This document shows positions 52,316-63,625 of a stretch of 64,000 bases of DNA, piece after piece. Location: contig OX345643.1 in assembly GCA_947044365.1 (NCBI GenBank), forward strand, positions 3,552,001 through 3,616,000, in the 5' to 3' direction. The notes under the pieces are model-generated. The model was not told where the DNA came from. It ran no database searches and saw only the letters and a list, made by a program, of their open reading frames with translations. This DNA comes from Petrosia ficiformis. Taxonomy: Eukaryota > Porifera > Demospongiae > Haplosclerida > Petrosiidae. Numbering within the stretch: the first letter of the stretch is position 1; the number at the start of each line of letters is the position of its first letter. Position numbers and translations under genes: made by a program.

Positions 52316-53339
52316 AGTTATTCTGATGCCTTACATTGTTTTAGCAGTCAAAAGCATTTTTTTAGCTTCTGCAGTCACATCAATACATGGAACTACTAAG
52401 GCATGCCAGTTGTCCAGGTATGAAAGAAAATCATGTGATAACCACTACATACAAAATATTAACAGTTTACAATTGCTTTTTTCCTTTTTATGTACCTGTA
52501 GTCTACAGTCCTCAAGACTAGTATAAGGTTTTAGATCCGTTCTGCACATGTAAGCAATCAAACACATGTGCACATGTAAGCAATCAAACAGACAATCAAA
52601 ATATTGAATAATAGTTTCTGCTTCTGTTTTAGAAGGGTCTCCAATATAAGAAAAAGCATCAGCAACCGATGTATTCAAAACTTGTGAATACATGTACACA
52701 ATTGTGTGACAGTAACACATTGTTTAATGATCACCAAGTATACTTATTTGTGCAGCTAAATCCCACTCACATTCGAGTGAAAGATGTTGACTTTACATGC
52801 TTCCTTTTAAGCTTGGGAAGTAAGGACAGTCCTATTGATTGTGTAGCCATTGCAGACAGTTTCTGATAAAGATCCTCAAGATGTTTCCACTCAATGTACT
52901 TGTCATTTATCTACAGTATAACAGTCTACATACATGTAAAGTGTAAAACTATATACTTGTACTTACAGACATTAGCCAGGTTCCAGAGTGAGACCAGCAA
53001 TTTTTCGCAGCTTTTATTAAGTGCAGAGGATCAAATTTGAAGTACAGCATGCTTTTCTTTTCAGGATTAGCAAAGGAATTGTGGGTCTTATAGGTGAAGC
53101 TATCTCCAGTACCATGCAATCTGAAAAACTTCCTATTCTTGCTTGCACCATCTCCAGTTACACATATAACCTTGAATCCAATGCTCTCCAATTGACGAAT
53201 AGCCTCCCATACAATGGGAAAAAGCATGTCAGCTATGACTCCTAGAGTACTAAAACGAGCATAAGGGAAATCTAATTTAAAGAATATACCTCTAACTTAT
53301 TGGGTGCCAAATGAGTCAAAATTGTTTTGTGTTGGCTGC

Positions 53340-53520
53340 TCCATTATTACCCCTTCTGATATACTATATCCGACATCCAATATCATATCAGACGTCAGAT
53401 ATACTATATCCGACATCCAATATACTATATCCGACATCCGATATCATATCAGACGTCGGATATAGTATATCCGACGGAGGGGTGTGGGGGGGCGGAGCCC
53501 CCCCAGTTTAGGCCTTGGGA
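53340..53520. repeat. Palindromic repeat with GC hairpin inside the P-like pseudogene
   Basis: About 41-bp repeats of ATACTATATCCGACATCCAA with ATATCAGACGTC lead to the palindrome CGGATATAGTATATCCG, and then a GC hairpin at 53486-53504 (stem GGGGGGGC/GCCCCCCC, loop GGA). It lies between the pseudogene pieces ending near 53590 and starting near 53300, so it, or a larger element containing it, appears to be an insertion. Precise borders and a target duplication were not found. Confidence 0.65.
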
Positions 53521-53942
53521 TCGTTAGGGTTATCATCCATGTTGTTTGAGTCGGGAGACGCGAATAATTTTGACGCAATCGGCACTCCATACTAACTATT
53601 AAAACTAAGATGATTAGAAACTGGAGGAGGATGAACCTCTTCTCTGCATTTTTCCTCCATCTTTGATAGTGTATCATTTACTTCACCGAGTGAAGTGAAC
53701 CCAATGATTTGTCCGGTGTGTTTATCACACACTAAGTCCTCCTATAGTTTGATTTCAGCAAAGCCACACTCGTTGTGATTCAGGTAAAGAGTCAATGGCA
53801 GCCTCCTTCTGAAGCTGTATGAGTTGAAATCCAGGTTCACACTTGAAGTAATGTGCATAGTCACGAAAAGTTCTTTCTGACGGTAGTGTAATGAATCCCG
53901 AACTAGAAATGGTCCAGCCAATTTGTAATGGAAACTGCTTAA

Positions 53943-54511
53943 GGTGGTACTAGGGAGTGGGCGGATGCGACTCCAATCAGTTTCAAAATAGAATATTATA
54001 TAATATGACTCTAACCTGGTGTAATGGCAACCTTCATATCTTCTAATAACCTTTATAGGGTCCTGGAAGTGATAAAACATATATAAAATGTCCATTTTTG
54101 TAATCGCAATAAGTACAAAACAGAGAAAGCCACGCCCACCATTCATGGCATGCACCAAGTACAATGCCTTTAGAGAAAACAAATAGAGCCGTTTTCTGGA
54201 AATTCATTTTACTTTTATAGTTACAAGAGGCTGAAGAAAGCTGAATTCTGTAGCTTTTCACTGAAACCATAAAATCTACCTTTCTAGGCACTATCAAACT
54301 CCGATCTTTCTCAGAGAGCAACTACAGTTACCCGCCATTGTTTCCCACCCACCGCCCCCTCCTCAGTGAAAACATTTAGGCCCAATAATTATACCCCCGG
54401 GTGGGTGTGGCTTCCAAAAAATACAGAATGGAACCAGATTGTATGCAGCAAGAAGCTTGCAAGACTAGAAACTGATTGGAGTAGCATCCGCCCACGGAAA
54501 AGACTACAACC
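53943..54511. mobile_element. Short TTAA-flanked non-autonomous element (569 bp)
   Basis: TTAA flanks both ends (53939-53942 and 54512-54515). The ends are inverted repeats of about 42-44 bp: both begin GGT[G/T]GTA and share GTGGGCGGATGC[G/T]ACTCC followed by AATCAGTTTC. The insertion splits the FWEEQL exon of the P-like pseudogene; the coding sequence resumes on the other side of the TTAA. No transposase is encoded. The TTAA target suggests mobilisation by a piggyBac-type transposase. Confidence 0.85.
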
Positions 54512-55523
54512 TTAAAGCTGTTCCTCCCAGAAGTGTCTGGCAAAACTTCTTTCTGGAAATGCATTCTTTACATGTTAACACTTTTCATTCATTATTCCAG
54601 TCAAGTAAGCATGAAGATCGTTGTCAACAGATTCACCTTGTTTCTGAGTTAAATCTCTGATTGTAGCTCTCAGCTTTTGAACTTGCTTCTCAACTACATG
54701 AGCTCTCTCCTTCAGTTTAGACACTTTAGTTTTTTTCTCCAGCATATTGAGGTAGCATTTATTAGAATGACTGGCTGTATCACTTGTGCTTACTTGATTT
54801 GTTTGCCTCTTACACAACCGATTGTACATGGCATGTAGTGTGTTACAATACAATTTGCATGATGAACAATTTTTAGAATTGGTAATTATTTCACACGATT
54901 CAGTTCGAACAGTAACTTGATAATTCTGTCCATTAAAACTTTCAGGAGCATGCATGTCGATTAATGCTTGCTATCATGAGATGATTTTACCTTTAACCAT
55001 GGAAACAATGTGTGAATCAAGTTGACCACAACATACATAGAGGCGATCAAGTAACTGAAGAAATTTATAAGAGACTCTGCATCCAATGTTCGTGGTGTGG
55101 ACTGTAATGAACTACAGTTATGATGATCTACCTCATGATTGTGCACATAGAGAGTCCAAGTCAAGTCTGCATGTATTGTGAGGCAATGACTAATTATGGG
55201 GGGTTGTCGATTTCCTGTTGCTTCATTACTAATTGCTTGCATACTAATCTTACACAAACAAATTTCAGTGGGTGGCTGACTGGAAATTAGTGTGGAGGTA
55301 CTAGGTATAGTAAACAACTGATAAAGGGACTGAATCTCAGTACACACTGGCTGCTGTTCAAGAAACTTGTCCTCAATAAACATGTTATGCTACATTGAAA
55401 GATTCAGTAGAAAGAGAAGTTAAGTAGTTACCATATCAATCACATCAGATTCATTTCCTGAGCAAGATGATTATCTTTTAGCCTGTTTAAAATAATTAAG
55501 TATAATTATACATGTATGCTAAT

Positions 55524-56833
55524 TAGGGCTGCAATGAATAGTGGTTTTGGTATCCAGATATCCTGAAGCTTTAACAAACGAATATCCTAATATTTGATTA
55601 AAATTAATTAAAGAAAAGTAGTAATTATTATAATTTTTGATAATGTTAACACAACTAAACAAGGATTAAATTATTAAGTTTAGGGGTAAGTTCAAATTGA
55701 AGTAGAAGGGAGGTTCGTATTCAGGAATATCAGCATATCCACATTTTCAGGTAGCAAACTACATCTCTGCTGGTTGATCACCAATCCAGCTGTGAAAAAG
55801 ACTCTCTCTGCTGGTACAGAAGTAACTGGAATGCAGAGGTATCTCCGAGCAAGTTTGGCTATATTAGGAAAGCGTTCATGATTTCTTTTCCACTACTCCG
55901 AGGAGTTTTCTTCCGAGTTGATGACGTGTTTTCTGAGAAATCGACCAAATTCCATGTTTCCATTGGATTCAGTATCATTTTCCCCAATGAGGAGGAGAGT
56001 GCAGACTTCTTCTTTTGTGCAGGTTCTGCCCCCTTAATGGTATCTGGTGTCATTTCTTCAAAATTCTCTTTTATTGTCTCAGATCAATGCACGTTGCCTG
56101 TCACTAAAACATTGGAGTTGATAGTAGCGAGCATCAACAGCTGTTGCTATTATTGGGGGCTTGTCTATTATTTCAAGACTATCTGGAATAAAATGACATT
56201 TTATCTCCTGAGAAACTATCTGCTTGAATGCTTTCACTGGTTGCAGATCATCAGTGGTAACTACTAGATGTTTGTTTAGTAACCCATTGATAACAGGATA
56301 TACCAATGAAGTAGATACAATTTCTGCTTCACATAGCGCTGTTGTTGCTCCTTGTAAAGACTTAAGAACTGCTACCATCTGCTCAAGTAGATTTCATTGG
56401 TCTTCGCTGAAGTTAAGGGACCTGTGCCTGGATTCTGTTACTGTATCGTCATGAAGTATATACAGCATAAATTGCCCAACGTTGTACCAAAAGCCATTCC
56501 ATCATAAAATATGTGGAGTTCCACCTAGTAGCAACATCCTGGATGAGATGGTGTTGAGAAAGGTTAAGCCGTTGCTGCTTGTCTTTATAGCAACAACGCT
56601 GTGTTTAAAATGCCCTACTACTTACTTTTCTTCAAACTGCAGTGAGTCTACTAACTTGACTCACGTCTAATCCAGTGATAACAGCCAACTGTAAAGTGCG
56701 TGCAAAGCAGTGAACATCCTCCCAGCCAAGTTTGTCAACAGCAACTTGCATATTCCTAGCATTGTCACAGACAACAGCAACTATGTTTTCATCTACTTTG
56801 TAATCCTTCATAGCAACCTGGAGTCTCTCTGCA
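55524..56833 (-). pseudogene. ZBED-like hAT transposase, C-terminal half, decayed
   Basis: Minus-strand pieces in order: AERLQVAMKDYKVDENIVAVV with CDNARNMQVAVDKLGWED and CFARTLQLAV (56833-56660); LIQDVATRWNSTYFMMEW (about 56580-56500); TTALCEAEIVSTSLVYPVIN to ATAVDARYYQLQCFSD (56378-56079); QKKKSALSSSLG (about 56020); and the dimerisation segment KLARRYLCIPVTSVPAERVF...LLPENVDMLIFLNTNLP, ending in TGA at 55692-55694. Stops and frame changes separate the pieces, so it is inactive. A hAT-like terminus TAGGGCTGCAATGA starts at 55524. The N-terminal half lies at 63029-63362, beyond an inserted transposon; the two halves rejoin in frame. Confidence 0.88.
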
Positions 56834-57026
56834 CACAGTAAAAACTGATACGCTAATTTAACAAATCTCGCTATATCAACACAATGTCATTTCAACAAAC
56901 AAATGTTGAATTAACACAAACTTTGTAACTTTAGCATAATGAGCTTTTCATTATAACAAATGAATGTCAGATTAACATGAAGTTGTCAGAACAGAAGTAT
57001 TTATGTAGAAAATTAAAAATAATTAT

Positions 57027-60000
57027 TTATTTATTTGAAGTATTTTCTACATGTGAGCGCATACATATATACATACAATTATCTCCAAGGTATGTATGTG
57101 CACAATAGACTTGAAATGAATAAGAATGTGATAGATGAACAACACAAGTATGATGAGTGCGTGATATTAAAAATCCCAAAATGTGGTCATTAATCCCCTC
57201 TGTATGATATACTTCCACAAGGAATAGAACAAAACTAGAAATGACTAAAATATCAAGAATTTTAATAAATTGTGGTAGGTCATCACATTGCCAACTATAG
57301 TGTAAATATGTGGAACAATGATATTGTTGTCCATAAAGTTTGATCCAATTAGGTCTAAAATGTTACAGAAATAAAAATAAAATAACTTATAATTATTTGC
57401 ATATGCATGTATTTACCTAGAAACAGTTGCTGTTGAATCAACTTGAGGAAGTACATCAATAATCTCTTTCATTAGACTATCTTCATTTAGCAAATTAGTC
57501 TTACCTACAAGGTGTAATGCAAACAATTCATTAATTACTATAATGTGTTATGTATACAATAATCAAATCTTACATGGCCCACATTGTAGTTCCCAAAAAC
57601 TGAAAAAATGTCCTTGAAGATAACCACACATTAATTTTTGATGGCGGTATGCTATAGAAAGTGGTAAATTTTTAAAATTTCCTATTTGAGCTACCCTTTT
57701 AAAATAGGAGTTTTTGGCCTCCATTCTCATGCACCAGCACGTAATTAGTGGTCCTATTCTGTAAAATATCAGGAATAATAATTAAAGTTATGTATAGTTA
57801 TGTACCTACTTGATAAGGAGTCTTGAAAAATGAACAAGGTAATGCATTTTTGGTATTATTGATTGATGTGGATAAATTGTTTTAAACATATGATGGTGCC
57901 GTTCTATCAATGTCTCCAAGTACTCTGCTGAAGAGAGTGATACTACTCTAGCAGTACTATATTTTGTAATTTCTAACAGAACAAGGTAACACTGCCAATG
58001 TGGATCATCTATGGGAATCTTGTCTCCCACAAATAGTGGTAGATAAGTGGCAAAAAGCCACATCTGAGAGGCTGTATAATTATAATTATATAGGATACAT
58101 TTTGTGCATATTAAAACTTCCTCACTGACCTGAGAGTGGAAATTTAGAAGCTGGTAGTATATGTTTACTTTCCAGGAATTTGGGTGGTTTATTTTTGATT
58201 TCTGATGAGCCGTACATGAAGTTCTTGATACGATCATTTAAAAAAGTAAGAGAAAATAACTTTTTTGTACATGTGAGGACACTCAGTAACAGCTTCAACT
58301 CCAGTGGTAGAACTCCTTCCAAAAGAATGTGCATTATATCTTGGGGTAGCTGTGAATTAGCTACATGAAAGCCTTTAATTGTATTTAAACTACTTCGATA
58401 GTTTATTCCGTAAGTAATGGAATCTTCTTTTCCATATGGACCTTCTACTAGATCACAGTGATGATCATAGTTTTCAGGTGTTCTCAGTAGAATATTTTCT
58501 TCTGTGAACTGAAATACAAAATAATAAACCAAAACATTCACACCCTAAAAGTATGATACTAAAATTTCCGAAAACAAAAATTATAATAACATCATTTTAT
58601 GAGTCACCTTAGTTTCAATATCATTTTGGTTTGACAAACAATCTCGGCATTTCCTATATGCAAATCCAACCCCTACTTTGAATCCACCTAGTTGGTGAGC
58701 TGCAAGTGTGTCTGCCAGAATAAGCAATACTGTACCAAAGAAAGTCACATTTTTTCCTTGAACCTCCACATTGATTCCATTCTGAAGAAAATACAATCTA
58801 AGTCAATGATTAATTATAAGGAAATCAATTAAGACTTAAGCATGTGTTGTGATGCACAGAAGTGTAGTTAAATGGTGTGACACATGGAGTTATCTTAATT
58901 AGAAAAAAGGAAAACCTTTTAGATTTCAAAATATAGTACACTATTAGATAAAATGGTTACTGCATGCGTGATAATAAAAAATTATCAATACTTATTTGTT
59001 ACTACGTAACACATACCGTATTTAATTTGTTAACATCATTAATGAAAGGAGATAGTATTGGACGAAATCCATATTTTTTAATGTTGGATGATGATACACA
59101 AGCAATTAATTGAGTTGCTTTGAGAGTAGAACGGAGTTCAGGTCGAAGATTTCCAATAGTGTAATAGAACATTCCTGTAATTATCATAAATGTACATGTA
59201 TTATGTATACAGTTACATGGCATCTTCAAATATACCTAACTTGTGTACTCCACTTTGAGCACCAAGTGGATTGCATACTTCGATTTCATCAAAGTATGCA
59301 ATTATCTGTAGACCATCAGGATGGTCTTTGAAAAAATTATGAGATTTAAACAGAGATCCATCACAATAGTCTGCAATGAAACCATCAGACCATGAGTGTG
59401 ATTGAATAACCTACAAGTTGATAATGATAAATATATTTAACAGTATATGACATAGTTTATAATATATATATAGAGTTGGGGTAATCCATATCCAGAAAAT
59501 AAATAAGGAGGGTCTTGAGTAATTTAAAAAATGGCTCACAAAGTGTGTGGGTAAATGTTTTCGCCATTAATAATTTCAAACATGGTGACATTCATAGCAT
59601 ATGCACATGCACATGTCTTGCAAACAAATCTTATACCTCATCATATATCTCACTGTTTTGAAGAAAAGTAGCTAAACTTTGAAGGATAGGTACATATTGA
59701 AATGTGTCTTTACATTCCAAAAGTTTTCTTTTTGCCCCAGTTCTAACAGGTTCAATTGATGAACTTAATTCAACAGTTACTGGTTCCTATATATATATAT
59801 ATGAATAAAATCATGAGAGTGCACTCATTTCATAAATTTAATTAACTTACCACAAGGTGAAAATATGTTTTAAAAAATTTAGTTTGCATATATTGTGTTT
59901 GAATGCGATTAAATGGATTTTGGATTTCAATGCTATTCAGGAAGTCTAGATCTATACTTGTGTTAGCATCACAGTTTGTCAAAATGGAAGTTTTAAAATC

Positions 60001-60477
60001 ATTAACAATCAGCGATATGATTGTTTGAAGTTGTTCTACAGTGAAATCAATCCCCACTTGGGTCACTCGGTACTTTTCTTTCAATGTCAACAGGAACAAT
60101 GCAGCAGCTCTTTCAGTTTGCTCCACTGATCCCATTCCTATATTATTATCATCAGCTTCATACAGCTCATTAGTCTTGTCTTCAAAATCATTTGTGTCTT
60201 GTTCAGAGCATGATGGCAAAACTTCTTGTGTACTTGAAGTTCCTAGTGCTGTTGAAGGAATAGCAGATTTTTCAAGATTTGCTAGTCCACCATGGATGCG
60301 AGATATATGCGACAAAATAGACGAATGATTCTTGAATGTTTGTGAACAACCATCAATCTGACAAGTAAAACAAAATCCTGGCAGTGCAGAATGTGCTTCA
60401 AATGTGTGCCTAAGTAGGAGTCTCCAAGTATTTGAACAATACTCACAGAACTGACAGTGAAAGAGCCCAGAAGCCAT
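57027..60477 (-). CDS. TNP2/CMC-like transposase with two C2H2 fingers, intact
   Basis: Probable DDE transposase of the surrounding element. Ten exons: 60477-59851, 59786-59637, 59410-59236, 59174-59017, 58781-58608, 58508-58130, 58071-57810, 57758-57574, 57504-57417 and 57354-57027. All introns are GT-AG and phases agree throughout, giving 841 aa with no stop. Residues about 6-62 form two C2H2 fingers (FHCQFCEYC...H, CQIDGCSQTF...H...H). Core: AYFDEIEVCNPLG (D300), LADTLAAHQLGGF (D394), CRDC at 415-418, and PQDIMHILLEG (E492), matching the Asp, Asp, CxxC, Glu layout of TNP2-type transposases. Later come PKMHYLVHF and CWCMRMEAKNSYFKR. Similar proteins are widespread, usually uncharacterised, in animal genomes. 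Catalytic assignment is inferred from pattern, not shown. Confidence 0.85.
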
Positions 60478-60571
60478 TATTAATTAAGCTTATAGCTAGA
60501 TCACGTGAGGCAGATTGAGCGGGCATTTATTCAATTTAACTGTGACCTAAACTGACCTTTCTTCTTATAAG
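60478..60571. promoter_or_regulatory. 94-bp divergent promoter region
   Basis: This is the only DNA between the start codons of the two divergent transposon genes. It contains an E-box palindrome CACGTG at 60502-60507 and no clear TATA box on either strand. Shared control of the pair is inferred from the geometry. Confidence 0.55.
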
Positions 60572-60698
60572 ATGGCAAGTCGTAGTCTACAATCACTAAA
60601 TGTTGAAGAGATTGGCGCTCTATTATTAGAGAACGGATTTTCAGTAGAAATTAAGGATTCTTTTATAGGTAAATCAGGTGTATAATTTAGACTTACAC

Positions 60699-60734
<36 letters not shown>

Positions 60735-62766
60735 AATTATATATCATTATAGAGGAAGATATGGATGGTGAAGCAATAAATATGGCATTTGCAGCACAAT
60801 CAGGGCCAGATTGTCTTCTACATGTAGTTAAAAAATATGGTCTGAGGCTGAAGGTCTACAAATTTTTCTGGGATATTCTTAATTCAGATTTGGAGGTAAA
60901 TGCAAGCCTGACTGACAAACCAAATACAACACCACACCTTCAACTATGTTGTATACATAATAATATTATTCATATTATGTACTTTGTTAACTAGGTAACT
61001 AGTAAAGAAAGTTCTGTGGAACCTCTTACTGTAAGCCAAATCATTCAATTGTTTCTATAATTATGGTACCTTTACTTGAATATTATAGTCTCCTCTTGGT
61101 TCACCAACTGGGTCTATTATCTCATCTCCCTCAATACCCACAACCAAAATGGTATGTGTTTATTAAGCAAATTTGATTGCTATGGTCTGTGTGTTATGAT
61201 TTTTGTAGATGAAACAACAGTCTTCTCCTATTGCATCTTGTATAAGCAAGTCCTCCTTAATGCCTCTCTCTCCACCCAGTGATGTCTCACCTTTTTTAAT
61301 TAATCATAGAAAATTATCTGGTGGTTCTACTAGTAGTGGGTCCATAGCTGTAAATGAGGTCAGTAGTTTCTAATGTAAAAACCATGCATTAGTTTGTGAT
61401 TTAATTTTTAGAATCCACAGTTAAAGATTCCTGATCCCTTTCCAGTTCCAATTTTTCGTGAAATTACCCAGAACAATTTAAATAATGGACGTTACAGTGA
61501 AGAGGACCGATTGTACATGGTTCGAACCATGGCAACTATGCTGTGTGCTCATTGTCCAAAACCACGGACAGTGGATTGTGAAATACCAGCAAAAGCCCTT
61601 GTGGCAAAATACCCTTTTCTTAAATCTGTCGTAAGTGGGGTAAAATCTTGCTGAATTACATAATATTTTTTTTTAGCATTCCTGGAAAACATACATTTAC
61701 AACAGATGTGTTAACATAAACAGAAAAAGACCATCTGAGACATCTACCATTCCAAAACGACTAAACTTATCTGGGAAAATAACACATCATTCATATCCAT
61801 CTTTATCAATAGAAATGGATGATGAAGCGTCACATCTACGCAATATTACTTTACTGAAGAATGAAATGTTAAAAACTAGTAATCAAAGAAATTTATGTGA
61901 ATTGTGGAAAAGGACTTTCACAAAACGTAGAAAAGATATTCTAAATGATCCCAAACTCGTGGTTGACCTCTGTGATGAATACCCAGTCCTCTGAAAGACT
62001 TCATTTGTAAGTCTCTATTTAAGTATGTATCTTATTTCAACCCATCTAATAGATTTCAATTGAATTTGAACTAATTCTTCAAAAAAATCACCTCAAAGAG
62101 CAGTTTGAGACAAATTGGAAGAAGTGGAAATTTGCTATTTTAGAGTATGCCAAAGCCACTACAAAACCTTCTTTATCTTTAAGGAATGCATTTAGGGAGG
62201 AGTCAGACATTGGTAATAAAATAGTAACTTGAATCCTTATTATAGTGTTTGTTTTATCATAGATATCACATCTTTGAGGTGTCTAGCACTTTTTCTAACA
62301 AGAACTCCTAAAGATTTTGTTAAAACTAAAGTAGATATTCCATTTATACTTGTTGAAGTAAATGTAAGTACTTATAGTTAATTTTGCTATTTAACACCTT
62401 TATTTCATTCTATTTATATCTATGTAGCGTGGAACACCTCCTACTGAATCTATTGATTCATAGAATAACTTCCCCTACATAATAAAGTTTTGTGATCCTG
62501 ATCAGGACTTGATACCTCAATATTTTATTGCAGTTGAACAAAAGTTGATGTGCGAATGTAATAACTTAACAAGTGCACTATATAATTTAGTTGCAGTACA
62601 TTATGTATTCAATATCGAATACTGTCGACAAGTGAAAGATTTTTACTTGTTTCTTGAAGAGATAATACTCAACATAGATGGGAGTACCAAACCAGGTCCT
62701 GCATACTTGCAAATTAGTGCTGCAATTCGATGTTTCCTTCAAGAGAATGACACTGAAGAAAATTAG
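60572..62766 (+). pseudogene. SAM-domain partner gene of the two-gene transposon, two nonsense codons
   Basis: Ten exons with consistent phases: 60572-60668, 60753-60895, 60995-61030, 61089-61151, 61209-61358, 61412-61630, 61677-62006, 62053-62212, 62263-62363 and 62428-62766 (546 codons including stops). Residues about 5-80 look like a SAM domain (LLLENGF, DGEAINMAF, LRLKVYKFFWDIL). A Ser/Pro-rich stretch follows, then a region with TMLCAHCPKP, ALVAKYPFLKS, SWKTYIYNR and CELWKRTFTKRRKDIL, and a C-terminal part with YFIAVEQ and ALYNLVAVHYVFNIEYC. In-frame TGA at 61992-61994 and TAG at 62461-62463 interrupt it; the TGA may be a decayed CGA. It is probably the second protein of the element, function unknown (possibly a DNA-binding accessory like the second gene of CACTA elements). 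Confidence 0.78.
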
Positions 62767-63028
62767 TAACTTAATTTCGTGATATTCTAACAGTTTCTTT
62801 TTTTTTTCTTCGTTTCATTTATCACTTTCATTTGTTAGAATTTTCTTTCATCATTAATTTGTTATGGTAAATATCCATGTTACTTTAACAATGTAGTTTT
62901 GTTATGGTAAATGTACTTATGCTACTTTAACAAAGAAAGGACTGTTATAACAATTTGTAATTGTTATTTCATCTGCATTGTTTTAGCATACATTTTTTTG
63001 TTAAAATAACAAAGTCGTTTTATCTGTG

Positions 63029-63362
63029 CAATGTGCTCTCCTGTGTGCCTTTCAGCCATCTCTTGTGTCAATAGAACCTTGTTCTCTAATTTCTATTCGC
63101 TGTTGATAAAGTGAGCTGTGATTGTCAGATATCCTTGTATTGCTCTGCTGGTCCACAGATCAGTGGTAACTGCAATATCTTCTGAAGAAATGGTCTCTAT
63201 CAACTGTTCTTTCAAGGAACTATAAATCCTACAACATGTGGTGGTGACATGTGGACAGGAAGGTACTTGTAGCCTGGTTCCATGGGCCTTATCCATCAAC
63301 TTAATAAAAGTTGCTGTCCCATAAGTCCAGAACTGAAGCATAAAGGATGTCATACAAGGCAT
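63029..63362 (-). pseudogene. ZBED-like hAT transposase, N-terminal half
   Basis: Minus-strand frame with SLKEQLIETISSEDIAVTTD, LWTSRAIQGYLTITAHFI and, after a TAG stop where Trp is usual, KLENKVLLTQEMAERHTGEHI at the transposon junction. This is the start of the hAT RNase H-like core that continues at 56833. The upstream BED finger is not visible before the window end. The stop indicates decay. Confidence 0.85.
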
Positions 63363-63625
63363 AAAATATATTTAGTAAAGTACTATTACTTAACATAAAG
63401 GCATAAAATTCCTTCAGACCAACTATGAATGTCTGTAGTGTTTACATTCGTTAGTTTATAGAAGTAGATATTTTCTTAAGTTCTTCAAAGATTTTTTTTT
63501 ATTAAACCAGGATAGACAAAATAATTATATTACAGAACTAAGTTGCTTATGTACACTAAACATCAAAATGTCAAAATAAACATAAAAACTCATAAACAAC
63601 TCTTTTTTTTTTGTCCCATAAACAG
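63363..63625. other. No recognisable gene
   Basis: AT-rich sequence upstream of the hAT N-terminal piece. I see no terminus, exon or repeat in it. The 5' end of the hAT element may lie here or beyond. Confidence 0.4.

Larger units (their letters stand above)
52320..55490 (-). pseudogene. P-element/THAP9-like transposase, decayed
   Basis: Minus-strand remnants in the right order for a P-element-type transposase. From the 5' side: about 55485-55429 (SCSGNESDVID); 55383 to about 54980 (cysteine-rich N-terminal region with LTWTLYVHNHEVD); about 54940-54590 with CSSCKLYCNTLHAMYNRLCKR and a coiled coil; about 54570-54515 (FARHFWEEQL); 53938-53750 (LPSERTFRDYAHYFKCEPGF, DSLPESQR); about 53745-53590 (EDLVCDKHTGQIIGF); 53300-52967 (FPYARF, LFPIVWEAIRQLESIGFKVI, DGASKNRKFF, FDPLHLIKAAKN); 52910-52790 (YIEWKHLEDLYQKL); about 52685-52500 (TSVADAFSY, DLKPYTSLED); and about 52415-52320 (YLDNW, KKMLLTAKT). 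Breaks include a TGA at a conserved Arg and an extra G near 52780, further stops near 53760 and 52335, and two inserted repeats. No THAP zinc finger is visible upstream. Exon edges are approximate. Confidence 0.85.
56834..63028. mobile_element. Two-gene CACAG-ended DNA transposon (CMC/CACTA-like), 6195 bp
   Basis: The left terminus reads CACAGTAAAAACTGATACGC inward and the right reads CACAGATAAAACGACTTTGT inward. They stay alignable without gaps for about 32 bp (about 23 matches), ending in TTTAACAAA. CA is present at both flanks (56832-56833 and 63029-63030). Removing the element plus one CA restores an uninterrupted hAT frame (HTGEHIA joined to ERLQVAM). Subterminal zones (about 56834-57000 and 62845-63028) carry many short [A/T]AACA words. 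The cargo is two divergent genes, a TNP2-like transposase (minus) and a SAM-domain gene (plus). CAC ends with a 2-bp duplication fit the CMC (CACTA/Mirage/Chapaev) group; the exact family is inferred. Confidence 0.88.

Noticed and set aside
53742..54321. Minus-strand frames of 146 and 92 codons
   Set aside because: They cross the borders of the TTAA element and the P-like pseudogene in the wrong frame. The correct frame shows the P-element motifs instead.
55878..56670. Plus-strand frames of 60-130 codons
   Set aside because: They are antisense to clear hAT transposase pieces on the minus strand and show no recognisable domain.
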